Below are positions 15,611-24,284 of a DNA stretch of 64,000 nucleotides, one piece after another (the first letter of the stretch is position 1; each line of letters begins with the position of its first letter). The stretch is from contig CAJUEY010000006.1 in the NCBI GenBank assembly GCA_910585825.1, positions 176-64,175 on the forward strand. Direction: 5' to 3'. The translations under genes and the position numbers were made by a program. Source of the stretch: an uncultured Lachnospiraceae bacterium. GTDB lineage: Bacteria > Bacillota > Clostridia > Lachnospirales > Lachnospiraceae. The notes below the pieces were generated by a model that saw nothing but the letters and a program-made list of their open reading frames with translations, was not told where the DNA came from and made no database searches.

Positions 15611-18600
15611 ATGAGAGGAGATGGAAAGAATTATTTCCGAATCAGGCTGTTAGCAATATTGCTGATGGTTAGTATGTTTTCAGGAGTAATTGGCTCATAC
15701 ATCCGTGCATCTGAGGACGAAGAAGTTGAGACAGTCGCAATGGCAGATGATGAGATGGATATCACAGATATGGAACAGCCAGACGAGACAACGCCGCCGG
15801 AATTGCAGGAGACAGAAGAGGTAGAAACGCCGGATGAAACAGTGCCTCCAGAAGTAGAAAATTCAGAGGAGATAGAGACGCCGGACGAGGCGGAGCATCC
15901 GGAGGAGATAGAGATGCCGGATGGGGCGGAGTATCCGGACGAGGTAGAAAATCCAGACGAGATAGAAAATCCGGACGAGGTGGAAAGTCCGGACGAAGTT
16001 GAGACTCCGGGAACAAAAACTCCAGAAGAGACAGAGATACCGGATGAAACAGAGGAATCAGGAGAAATTACAGAGCAAAAAAAGGCGGAGAAAGAAAAGG
16101 TACCTGCAATCGTACAGGCATTTTTGGATGCTGTAGGAAAAGTTCCGGCAGATATTAACGCAGACAATTATGAAAAAGCCGGAGAATTGATCAATGCTGC
16201 ACTGGATGCATATGAATCAGTTGTTAATGCAGGATTAGAGAATTATGACGGAGTAGCCGAAACCCTTAAAATATTAGAAACAGCTTGTGCGGCACTCGAA
16301 AGTGTCAGGGAAAATGAACTTGACGGCGAAAAAGCAATGACATTTGCCAGCGGTTATGTGCCTGTGACGAATGTTACGATTAATCCGAATATGAAACCCA
16401 CCGGTGCAACTGCTGACGGAAAAGTCAGACAGTCCGGAGAGCATTTGACTATGAAGATAGGTCAAAGGGCCAGTTTCCTTCTGGGAGCACCAAACATGAC
16501 GTTGGCGTGTCCGAGATGCGGGTATGTTTTTGCGGTTTATAATCCAAGCGACTATTGTAATATTAGCTTAATTGACAATAGTGGACAAAACATTGTCGGA
16601 AACCCGACCTATGCCGCCGGCACAAATGATGGAGAAAGAGTGTTTGACACTGTTTTTGAAGCTCTAAGACCGGGGACAAGCAGCGATGTGCGGGTTTGCT
16701 ATCATGCGAATTTTGGAATTGTTTTTACAAACGGAGCCTCTCAGATTACGGTAGCATGCGATAGGTGTGGAGGGGCTACAACGATCAGAAAAAATACGAC
16801 ATGGTACCGTTATAATGATGTGTTTGGAATTACGGTAAATGCAGACTATGCTATAAACTATGATACCCAGGGAGGCAGTCCTGTTCCTTCCACAGGGAAA
16901 TCAGTGCCAGCCTCAGAAACCGTACTAAACATTACAGAGGCAATACCTGTCAAAACAGGCTATACCTTCAAGGGATGGGCAACAAGTGCAGATTCCACGA
17001 ATGCTGTCTATAAAGGCGGAGATTCTATTACTCTGAAATTGGGCATAGACGAAGGAAACGGCAGAGAGGACGATCCCGTCAGAAAGACATTGTACGCTGT
17101 GTGGGAACCGACGAAATCTTATACCGTAATATACACGGACGGTGCGCCAGGAATAGTATTCTCTGATGAGGGATATGAAGATCTGAAAGAAGGGGATGCA
17201 ACGCCTGAATTTACAGGAACAACGGAACGTGAAGGCTTTACTTTTATGGGATGGGCACCTGCAGTCAATCCAATCGTCAGCGGTGATGACGCAAACGAAA
17301 ACGGCGAGATTATTTATACTGCTACATGGGAAAAAGAGGAGAAACCGGATGATAAACATAAGTTGATCAGTATCACAAAAGTTCGTCTGACAGAAATACC
17401 TGAAGGTTTGTCAATTCCGGCGGGCGTGACGATCAATATGGATCATCCTGTCAGGCTGGGAACCGATGAAACAGCAGTTTTACTGTACAGGATTACGGTG
17501 GTTGGAGAAGAGGGCGCTGCTTATCAAGTGAATGATGAAAATGCAGATTATGTCGGCGGGGATCATCTGTCAGGAAAGATTCCGGTAAGCGGCAAAGCGG
17601 AGATTTATGTCATCAAGAGCTTTAGCCAGAGCGACATTGACAGCGGAAATCTGACAAATAAGGCAACGCTGACCGGCAACGATAAAGATACAATCGGTCC
17701 GGAGCCGGGCAATGGCGAGGACAGTTCAGATGTTCCTGTGGACAAAACGCATAAATTGACCGGCATTACGAAAGTACGTCTGACAGAAATTCCTGCAGGT
17801 GTGACAATTCCTGCAAATGTGGCAGTCAATAAAGAAAACCCTGTCAAACTGGGAACCGGTGAAAGCGCAACTCTGCTATATCGGATTACAGTTACCGGGG
17901 AGGCAGGAGCAGCCTATATAGTCAATGACAGAGTAAACGGCAAAACCGCAACGCATGTCGGCGGTGCGCCTATGGAAGGAACGATTTCAGAGAGCGGCAA
18001 AGCGGAGATTTACGTTATCATGAGCTTTAGCCAGAGCGAAATTGAAAATGGAAAGCTGACAAACACAGCAACTGTGACTGGAAACGGCGACAACACAACC
18101 AATCCGGAGCCTGGCAAAGAGGAAGGCGGTTCAGAGACGCCTTCTAACAAGACGTATCATGTGAACATAAACTTCAAGACAGACGAGGGTGAGGAGATCA
18201 AGGCCCCAGTCCAAGATACATATGATGAGGATGATGAATATAATTATCCTGTCACTGGAAAACCGAATATCAGAAGCATGTTCAGTACTCTTATGCAGAG
18301 AGACGGTTCTGCAATACCCTGGTTTATTATGACAGAAGACGGCAAGACATATGTGATAGATACTGTACTTACATCCCAGGAAGATCTTGCAAAAATAGAG
18401 AGCGGAACGATTACGGAGGACATAACTGTAGATATCTATTACGCACTGGATATGATAGGCGCCAATCCTGACGGCAGTGGCTCTGATGGAATTCCTGACA
18501 AATATCAGGCAGTCGTAACTTATCGTGCAGTAAATGGAACCGTTGTTGGAGCAAATGCAGAGGGCGAGCGTAAAGTCGTTGTGGCATTAAAAGATACAAA

Positions 18601-20326
18601 TGGCAGCTATGCAAAAGCTGAAAATGGCGGAAAAGCAGTGTTGATGGAATCACAGATCCCGGAAACAACACCAAATAAAGGTTTTGGACCGGAGGGTGCC
18701 TGGGAACCGGAAAAACCAGTTCCAGGAACGGAAATAGTCGCAAACATCACATTTGTGATTACTTATGACCCCAGCTATACTGTGACCTATACTGACGGCG
18801 TAGCAGGCGAGGAAGTGTTTGCAGATCAGGTTACAAGCGGTCTGAAAGCGGGAGACGACACACCGGCATTTGCAGGAACACCAGACCGGAAGGGCTATAC
18901 CTTTAACGGCTGGGCGCCTGCAGTAGCAGAGAAGGTAAACAAAGACGCAGTATATACGGCGCAGTGGACAAAAGATGAGATGCCGGAAGAGCCGACCTAC
19001 ACTGTAACATACACAGACGGAGTATTAGATGAAGAAGTATTTAAAGACCAGATTACAAGCGGCCTGAAAGCGGGAGACGACACGCCGGCATTTGCAGGAA
19101 CGCCGGTCCGTGAAGGCTATACGTTTAATGGCTGGGCGCCTGCAGTAGCAGAGAAGGTAAGCAAAGATGCAGTGTATACGGCGCAGTGGACGAAAAATGA
19201 GATACCGGAAGAGCCGACCTACACTGTGATCTATACAGACGGAGTATTAGACGAAGAAGTATTTAAAGATCAGATTACAAGCGGTCTGAAAGCGGGAGAG
19301 AACACGCCGGCATTTGCAGGAACGCCCGCGCGAGAGGGCTATACGTTTAACGGCTGGGCGCCTGCAGTAGCAGAGAAGGTAAGCAAAGATGCAGTATATA
19401 CGGCACAGTGGACAAAGAATGAGATACCGGAAGAGCCGAATTACACCGTAATTTATACAGACGGAGTAGAAGGGGAAGAAGTATTTGCAGACCAGATTAT
19501 AACAGGTTTGAAAGCAGGGGATAACACACCGGCATTTATTGGAACACTTGTCCGTGAAGGCTATACGTTTAAGGGCTGGGCGCCTGGAATTGCAGAAAAA
19601 GTAAGCGGCAATGTAGTTTATACGGCGCAGTGGGCAAAGAACAGCAATCCTACAGGACCAATACTGCCTACAGGACAGACAAGGCCCACAACGCCAACAC
19701 AGCCGGCACAGCCAACGGAATCCATACCGGCAAAACCGGCAAAGACGACACCGGCGCAGCCGTCAACATCTGCCCAGGAGACGGGAACAACACCGGCGCA
19801 GACACAAGCAGCAGCGCCGACGCCGAGAGCAGCCGGACAGACAGCTGCAACACCGGCGTTAGCAGATGTAAGCCCTGAAGTGGAGGTGGAAGACGACGCC
19901 GTTCCCCTTGCACAGACAATATTAAATGATACAGATGAGGAGGAAACTGAGGAACCGGCAGAGCCTGAAATAGAAGAGATAAAGGATGAGCTGGTGCCTC
20001 TTGCAGGCGGAGACAATGGCAGCTGGGCGCTTTTAAATTTTGTCCTGATGATTCTGGGAGTTTTTGAATCTTTGATGCTGTTGATTGGATACTTCATCAA
20101 TATTAAGAAGGAATCAGAAGAAGAGGAGAAGAAACTGAACAAGAAAGGCATTGTGCGCTTGATCAGTATTCCAATTGCAATTGTTTCCGTTGTGGTCTTC
20201 TGCCTGACAGAGGACATTACCCTGAAGACCGCTTTCGTTGACAAATGGACGATTTTGATGGCAGTTATCGCTATTGTACAGACCGTAGTGGTAGCTCTTT
20301 CCCGTAAAAAGGAAACAGAGGAATAA
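15611..20326 (+). CDS. Large repeat-rich surface protein with InlB-like repeats and membrane anchor
   Basis: The 1571-residue protein has a signal-like N-terminus (about residues 10-32). An acidic Pro/Asp/Glu segment of PDEVE-type repeats runs to about residue 165 and is followed by a helical segment. The next region carries two CxxC pairs (C300/C303 and C383/C386) of zinc-knuckle type. Then come two InlB-like repeats (GYTFKGWA, GFTFMGWAP), two related 130-residue domains starting HKL..ITKVRLTEIP, and a MucBP-like part. Four near-identical 74-residue InlB-like repeats precede a Pro/Thr-rich stalk. The C-terminus holds three hydrophobic segments and no LPXTG, so it is probably membrane-anchored. 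Adhesion or envelope structure is inferred. GAGAGGAG precedes the ATG. Confidence 0.85.
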   Translation: MRGDGKNYFRIRLLAILLMVSMFSGVIGSYIRASEDEEVETVAMADDEMDITDMEQPDETTPPELQETEEVETPDETVPPEVENSEEIETPDEAEHPEEIEMPDGAEYPDEVENPDEIENPDEVESPDEVETPGTKTPEETEIPDETEESGEITEQKKAEKEKVPAIVQAFLDAVGKVPADINADNYEKAGELINAALDAYESVVNAGLENYDGVAETLKILETACAALESVRENELDGEKAMTFASGYVPVTNVTINPNMKPTGATADGKVRQSGEHLTMKIGQRASFLLGAPNMTLACPRCGYVFAVYNPSDYCNISLIDNSGQNIVGNPTYAAGTNDGERVFDTVFEALRPGTSSDVRVCYHANFGIVFTNGASQITVACDRCGGATTIRKNTTWYRYNDVFGITVNADYAINYDTQGGSPVPSTGKSVPASETVLNITEAIPVKTGYTFKGWATSADSTNAVYKGGDSITLKLGIDEGNGREDDPVRKTLYAVWEPTKSYTVIYTDGAPGIVFSDEGYEDLKEGDATPEFTGTTEREGFTFMGWAPAVNPIVSGDDANENGEIIYTATWEKEEKPDDKHKLISITKVRLTEIPEGLSIPAGVTINMDHPVRLGTDETAVLLYRITVVGEEGAAYQVNDENADYVGGDHLSGKIPVSGKAEIYVIKSFSQSDIDSGNLTNKATLTGNDKDTIGPEPGNGEDSSDVPVDKTHKLTGITKVRLTEIPAGVTIPANVAVNKENPVKLGTGESATLLYRITVTGEAGAAYIVNDRVNGKTATHVGGAPMEGTISESGKAEIYVIMSFSQSEIENGKLTNTATVTGNGDNTTNPEPGKEEGGSETPSNKTYHVNINFKTDEGEEIKAPVQDTYDEDDEYNYPVTGKPNIRSMFSTLMQRDGSAIPWFIMTEDGKTYVIDTVLTSQEDLAKIESGTITEDITVDIYYALDMIGANPDGSGSDGIPDKYQAVVTYRAVNGTVVGANAEGERKVVVALKDTNGSYAKAENGGKAVLMESQIPETTPNKGFGPEGAWEPEKPVPGTEIVANITFVITYDPSYTVTYTDGVAGEEVFADQVTSGLKAGDDTPAFAGTPDRKGYTFNGWAPAVAEKVNKDAVYTAQWTKDEMPEEPTYTVTYTDGVLDEEVFKDQITSGLKAGDDTPAFAGTPVREGYTFNGWAPAVAEKVSKDAVYTAQWTKNEIPEEPTYTVIYTDGVLDEEVFKDQITSGLKAGENTPAFAGTPAREGYTFNGWAPAVAEKVSKDAVYTAQWTKNEIPEEPNYTVIYTDGVEGEEVFADQIITGLKAGDNTPAFIGTLVREGYTFKGWAPGIAEKVSGNVVYTAQWAKNSNPTGPILPTGQTRPTTPTQPAQPTESIPAKPAKTTPAQPSTSAQETGTTPAQTQAAAPTPRAAGQTAATPALADVSPEVEVEDDAVPLAQTILNDTDEEETEEPAEPEIEEIKDELVPLAGGDNGSWALLNFVLMILGVFESLMLLIGYFINIKKESEEEEKKLNKKGIVRLISIPIAIVSVVVFCLTEDITLKTAFVDKWTILMAVIAIVQTVVVALSRKKETEE
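18776..19663 (+). repeat. Four 222-bp in-frame tandem repeats
   Basis: Units start at 18776, 18998, 19220 and 19442, each exactly 222 bases (74 codons). Each encodes a domain beginning YTV.YTDGV and ending VYTAQW with linker residues. Copies 2 and 3 are the most alike, indicating recent duplication or homogenisation. Confidence 0.92.
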
Positions 20327-20346
20327 AAAAATAACATAATTTATGT

Positions 20347-20391
20347 CCAGGTGTGACAATTTTTAAAAAGTCATGCCTGGCATATTTTTAT
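20347..20391 (+). terminator. Probable terminator of the surface protein gene
   Basis: CCAGG/CCTGG and TGAC/GTCA pair around a two-base internal mismatch and an A/T loop, followed by a T-rich tail. Confidence 0.6.
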
Positions 20392-20407
20392 ATTTTAAAA
20401 GGATGTA

Positions 20408-20434
20408 TTTACAGCTGTCTTGTCAGTTTGTAAA
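20408..20434 (+). promoter_or_regulatory. Candidate NiaR operator over the nad promoter
   Basis: TTTACAGCTGTC and GTCAGTTTGTAAA form an imperfect inverted repeat with perfect TTTACA/TGTAAA ends. It covers the -35 element (20420-20425) of the nadA promoter. The repressor gene niaR is the last gene of the same operon, which makes autoregulated repression by nicotinic acid likely. The match to the published NiaR box is from memory and was not scored. Confidence 0.55.
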
Positions 20435-20448
20435 AGTTGTGTTATAAT
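20420..20448 (+). promoter_or_regulatory. Sigma-A promoter of the nadABC-niaR operon
   Basis: TTGTCA (20420-20425), a 17-base spacer and TATAAT (20443-20448) give a near-consensus promoter 40 bases before the nadA start. Confidence 0.85.
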
Positions 20449-20487
20449 GCCGTAAATACAAATTTTTGGGAATGCCGGGAGGATGAT

Positions 20488-21405
20488 ATGAACACAAGAG
20501 AAAAGATTTGTAAATTGAAACAGGAAAAAGATGTGGTAGTTCTGGCACATTATTATGTGGATCAGGAAGTACAGAAACTGGCAGATTTTGTAGGCGATTC
20601 TTATGCACTGGCGAAAAAAGCTGCCGAGACAGAACAGAAGAATATTCTTTTTGCAGGAGTATCTTTTATGGGAGAAAGCGCAAAGCTTTTAAATCCGGGA
20701 AAGCATGTTTACATACTGGATCAGACAGCCGGCTGCCCCATGGCGGATATGGTAACGGCGGAGCAGGTGAAAGAGGCAAGAGAGAAGTATCCGGAGGCAG
20801 CAGTTGTCTGCTACGTCAATTCCAATGCAGCGGTAAAAGCAGAATCGGATGTCTGCGTTACTTCTTCCAATGCAGTGCGGGTCGTAGAGAAATTGAAACA
20901 AAAACAGATTTATTTCATACCGGATCAGCATCTGGCTCATTTTGTGGCAGAAATGCTCCCGGAAAAAGAATTTATTTATCATGACGGGTATTGCCCTACA
21001 CATCAAAAGATAGACAGGGAATCTCTGCTGGCGGCAAAGGCAAAACATCCGGAGGCCTTAGTGCTTTCCCACCCGGAATGTGCAAAAGAGATTCTGGAAC
21101 TGTCCGATTATGCAGGCAGTACGGCAGAAATTATCAGCTATGCAAAGAAATGCGAGGCCGAAGAGTATATTATCGCAACAGAGACAGGCGTATTTTATCA
21201 GCTGGAGGATGAAAATCCCCAAAAGAAATTTTATCCTGTGATCGATTGTCAGGTCTGTCCGGATATGAAAAAAAATACGCTTTCCCGATTAGAGTATGCG
21301 TTGGAGCATATCGGTACGAAAGATCTTCCTGAAATAGAACTGGATGAGAAAACCATGGAACAGGCAAAACAGCCTCTGATGCAGATGCTGAAACTGGCTC
21401 GTTAA
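20488..21405 (+). CDS. nadA: Quinolinate synthase
   Basis: The 305-residue [4Fe-4S] enzyme condenses iminoaspartate with dihydroxyacetone phosphate to quinolinate. Motifs include VVLAHYYVDQEVQKLADFVGDS, VSFMGESAKLL, VCYVNSNAAVKAESD, CVTSSNA and HPEC, with a last cluster Cys in the segment VIDCQVCPDMKKNTL. The ATG at 20488 follows GGGAGGATGAT; an ATG at 20437 overlaps the -10 box and is excluded. It opens the NAD operon, with nadB 20 bases behind. Confidence 0.96.
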   Translation: MNTREKICKLKQEKDVVVLAHYYVDQEVQKLADFVGDSYALAKKAAETEQKNILFAGVSFMGESAKLLNPGKHVYILDQTAGCPMADMVTAEQVKEAREKYPEAAVVCYVNSNAAVKAESDVCVTSSNAVRVVEKLKQKQIYFIPDQHLAHFVAEMLPEKEFIYHDGYCPTHQKIDRESLLAAKAKHPEALVLSHPECAKEILELSDYAGSTAEIISYAKKCEAEEYIIATETGVFYQLEDENPQKKFYPVIDCQVCPDMKKNTLSRLEYALEHIGTKDLPEIELDEKTMEQAKQPLMQMLKLAR

Positions 21406-21424
21406 AGAGAGATACGGAGGCAGA

Positions 21425-22717
21425 ATGAAAACAGATGTATTGATTGTGGGGGCGGGCTGTGCAGGTCTGTACTGCGCCCTTCATCTCCCGCAGGACAGGC
21501 AGATATGGATTCTTACCAAAGATAAGATTTCACACAGTGATTCTTTTTTGGCTCAGGGCGGTATCTGCGTGTTAAAAAACGAGTCGGATTATGACAGCTA
21601 TTATGAAGATACCATGCGTGCAGGACACTATGAAAATAATCCGGAATCGGTAGAAATCATGATTCGCTCTTCCTGGGATACCATAGAAGATCTGATTGGA
21701 TACGGCGTAAATTTTCAACGGGAAGAAGACGGCAGTTTGAGCTACACCAAAGAAGGCGGACACTCTGCAAAACGGATTTTATTCCATGCGGATATTACAG
21801 GGAAAGAAATTACCACAAAGCTGTTGGAGCGGGTAAAGGAACGGCCGAATATCAAAATTATGGAATATTATACCATGGTAGATTTAATCTGCCGGAATAA
21901 CTGCTGTTATGGAGCCGTCGTCCAAAATCCAAAGGGAGAGTTGAAACAGATAGACGCCGAAACCACAGTGCTGGCATGCGGGGGCATCGGCGGGCTTTAC
22001 CGCCACACGACAAATTACAGACATTTGACCGGAGACGGAATTGCTGTTGCGCTAAAACATCATATTGAAGTGGAGCATATCAATTATGTGCAGATTCATC
22101 CTACTACACTGTATACCGATCAGGCAGAAAAGCGAAGCTTTCTGATTTCCGAATCCGTTCGGGGAGAAGGAGCGGTTTTGTATAATGCCAAAAAGGAACG
22201 GTTTGTCAATGAATTGCTGCCGAGAGATGTATTAACCGAAAAGATTTATGCACAAATGGAAAAAGATAAGATGCCTTATGTCTGGCTTTCCATGGAAAAT
22301 ATTCCAAAGGAGGAGCTGCAAAATCATTTTCCCAATATTGTAAAACACTGCAGGGAACAGGGATATGATGTATTTCGGGAATATATTCCGGTTGTTCCGG
22401 CACAGCATTATTTTATGGGAGGAATCCGGATAAATATGTGTGGTCAGACTTCCATGGAACAATTGTACGCAGCAGGGGAAACGGCCTGCAACGGCGTGCA
22501 CGGAAGAAACCGGCTGGCCAGCAACTCATTGCTTGAGAGCCTTGTGTTTGCCAAAAGAGCGGCAAAGGAGATTGGAAAAGCAAAGCGGGAGCCAAAAGAA
22601 GAGAGGGTTTCCACAGAGTCGGTTGATATGCTGCCATATCAGAATAAAGAGGAGCTAGAAAAATCATATAATCAAATGATATTAAATGAGATTGAGAGGT
22701 TGAATAATTATGTATGA
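21425..22717 (+). CDS. nadB: L-aspartate oxidase
   Basis: The 430-residue flavoenzyme oxidises L-aspartate to iminoaspartate, the substrate handed to NadA. The FAD-binding GxGxAG appears as VGAGCAGLYCAL. The active-site region has EGGHSAKRI and HPTTLY, and the flavin-contacting end reads AAGETACNGVHGRNRLASNSLLE. It is shorter than the roughly 530-residue enterobacterial enzyme and lacks most of its C-terminal helical domain, as is common in Clostridia. It overlaps nadC by 8 bases. Confidence 0.94.
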   Translation: MKTDVLIVGAGCAGLYCALHLPQDRQIWILTKDKISHSDSFLAQGGICVLKNESDYDSYYEDTMRAGHYENNPESVEIMIRSSWDTIEDLIGYGVNFQREEDGSLSYTKEGGHSAKRILFHADITGKEITTKLLERVKERPNIKIMEYYTMVDLICRNNCCYGAVVQNPKGELKQIDAETTVLACGGIGGLYRHTTNYRHLTGDGIAVALKHHIEVEHINYVQIHPTTLYTDQAEKRSFLISESVRGEGAVLYNAKKERFVNELLPRDVLTEKIYAQMEKDKMPYVWLSMENIPKEELQNHFPNIVKHCREQGYDVFREYIPVVPAQHYFMGGIRINMCGQTSMEQLYAAGETACNGVHGRNRLASNSLLESLVFAKRAAKEIGKAKREPKEERVSTESVDMLPYQNKEELEKSYNQMILNEIERLNNYV

Positions 22718-23567
22718 TCCAATAACAATGAAATTAAACGCAGATCCTTATATTTTAAGCGCATTAAAAGAAGACATTACCAGTGAAGATGTGACGACCA
22801 ATGCCGTCATGCGCAAACCCTGTCTTGGTGAAGTGGATTTAATCTGCAAGGAGGAAGGGATTATCTGCGGACTGGATGTATTTAAAAGAGTATTTGAATT
22901 GATCGACAGGGAAACAGAAGTAACGATTTTTGTAAAGGACGGCGACCTGATACGGGTGGGCGAGAAGATGGCAAAAGTCCGGGGAGATATCCGTGCATTG
23001 CTGACCGGAGAACGTACGGCGTTAAATTATCTGCAGCGTATGAGTGGAATCGCGACTTATACCCGCTCCGTTGCAGCGTTGTTAGAAGGAACCGGCATAC
23101 AGCTTTTGGATACCAGAAAGACAAGTCCGAATAATCGTATTTTTGAAAAATATGCAGTTCGGATCGGCGGAGGCCATAACCACAGATACAATTTGACCGA
23201 CGGCGTTTTACTCAAAGACAATCATATCGGCGCGGCAGGCGGTGTGAAAGAGGCTGTTACAATGGCCAGAGAATATGCGCCTTTTGTAAGGAAGATAGAA
23301 GTAGAAGTTGAAAATCTTGATATGGTAAAAGAGGCTCTGGAGGCGGGGGCAGACATCATTATGCTGGATAATATGACGCCGGAAATTATGAAAGAGGCAA
23401 TATCACTGATTGATCACAAAGCGGAAATTGAAATTTCAGGAAATGTAACAAAGGAAAATATTGAAAAAATGAAAGACTTAGGAGTAGATTATATCTCCAG
23501 CGGCGCATTGACGCATTCTGCCCCGATTTTAGATATCTCATTAAAAAATCTGCATCCAGTTTCCTGA
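22710..23567 (+). CDS. nadC: Nicotinate-nucleotide pyrophosphorylase (quinolinate phosphoribosyltransferase)
   Basis: The 285-residue enzyme converts quinolinate and PRPP to nicotinate mononucleotide. The motifs EDITSEDVTTNA, GERTALNYLQRMSGIAT, DTRKTSPNNR, GGGHNHRYNLTDGVLLKDNH and ISSGALTHSAPILDISL are all intact. It completes the de novo route from aspartate encoded by this operon. Confidence 0.96.
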   Translation: MYDPITMKLNADPYILSALKEDITSEDVTTNAVMRKPCLGEVDLICKEEGIICGLDVFKRVFELIDRETEVTIFVKDGDLIRVGEKMAKVRGDIRALLTGERTALNYLQRMSGIATYTRSVAALLEGTGIQLLDTRKTSPNNRIFEKYAVRIGGGHNHRYNLTDGVLLKDNHIGAAGGVKEAVTMAREYAPFVRKIEVEVENLDMVKEALEAGADIIMLDNMTPEIMKEAISLIDHKAEIEISGNVTKENIEKMKDLGVDYISSGALTHSAPILDISLKNLHPVS

Positions 23568-23699
23568 TATGTGCGAGATTTATAACGAATGAAGGTATCC
23601 TGAAAGGATTTCTGATATAAGGGAATAACAGTGGAGGATTCGCTCAAATGCATCGATAGGGACAGACCGGCACTGTCGGAAAAAAGAAAGAGGAAGTAT

Positions 23700-24239
23700 A
23701 TGAGTGGAGAAAGACGAAGGGAGAAATTGCTGGAAATTCTGCGGAATGCGAAAAGTCCGATTTCCGGCGCCAAACTGGCGGAAAACCTTGCCGTCAGCCG
23801 TCAGGTAGTGGTACAGGATATAGCATTGCTTCGGGCACAAAATCAGGAAATTACCAGTACCTGCCGGGGATATATCATGAAAAAAGATTCCCCCTGCAAA
23901 CGGATCTTCAAAGTACAGCATTCGGATGAGAAAATGGAGGAAGAACTGAATCTATATGTAGATTTTGGCGGAATCGTGGAAGATGAATTTGTCTATCACA
24001 AGGTTTATGATGTCATACGTGTGGAAATGGGATTAAAATCTCGTCTGGATGTCAGGGAATATATGGAAAAAATAAAGAGCGGCATATCCAAATCTTTAAA
24101 GGATGTGACTGCAGGATATCACTATCACACTGTAACGGCAGAGTCTGAAGATATTTTAGATCGGATTCAGGATGAGCTGCAGGCCAGAGGTTTTCTGGCG
24201 GAGCTTTTGGATTACGAACCTATTGATTTTTGGAAATAA
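23700..24239 (+). CDS. niaR: NiaR-type repressor of NAD biosynthesis (HTH plus 3H domain)
   Basis: The 179-residue regulator has an N-terminal winged helix (RREKLLEILRNAKSPISGAKLAENLAVSRQVVVQDIALLR) and a C-terminal 3H domain. The conserved histidines of the latter are visible in DEFVYHKVYDV and in GYHYHTV. NiaR (YrxA) proteins bind nicotinic acid and repress nad genes. GAGGAAG precedes the ATG at 23700; an in-frame start at 23631 has no good binding site. A 132-base gap separates it from nadC without an obvious promoter. Confidence 0.9.
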   Translation: MSGERRREKLLEILRNAKSPISGAKLAENLAVSRQVVVQDIALLRAQNQEITSTCRGYIMKKDSPCKRIFKVQHSDEKMEEELNLYVDFGGIVEDEFVYHKVYDVIRVEMGLKSRLDVREYMEKIKSGISKSLKDVTAGYHYHTVTAESEDILDRIQDELQARGFLAELLDYEPIDFWK

Positions 24240-24281
24240 AAACAGCAGCGGCGTCTGAGAGACTGCCGCTGCCTGTTTTTA
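24240..24281. terminator. Bidirectional terminator between niaR and the lipoprotein gene
   Basis: AACAGCAGCGGC pairs with GCCGCTGCCTGTT around a short loop, with A-rich sequence on the left and T-rich sequence on the right. It can serve both convergent genes. Confidence 0.9.
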
Positions 24282-24284
24282 TTG

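Noticed and set aside
15631..16167. 178-residue Ser-rich open frame on the - strand
   Set aside because: It is the antisense shadow of the PDEVE repeat region of the surface protein, with no binding site or plausible composition.
19900..20326. LPXTG sortase signal in the surface protein
   Set aside because: No LPXTG-like motif lies before the hydrophobic segments; the end has three membrane segments separated by charged loops.
19618..20337. 239-residue open frame on the - strand
   Set aside because: It is antisense to the Pro/Thr stalk and membrane anchor of the surface protein; low complexity and no start signals.
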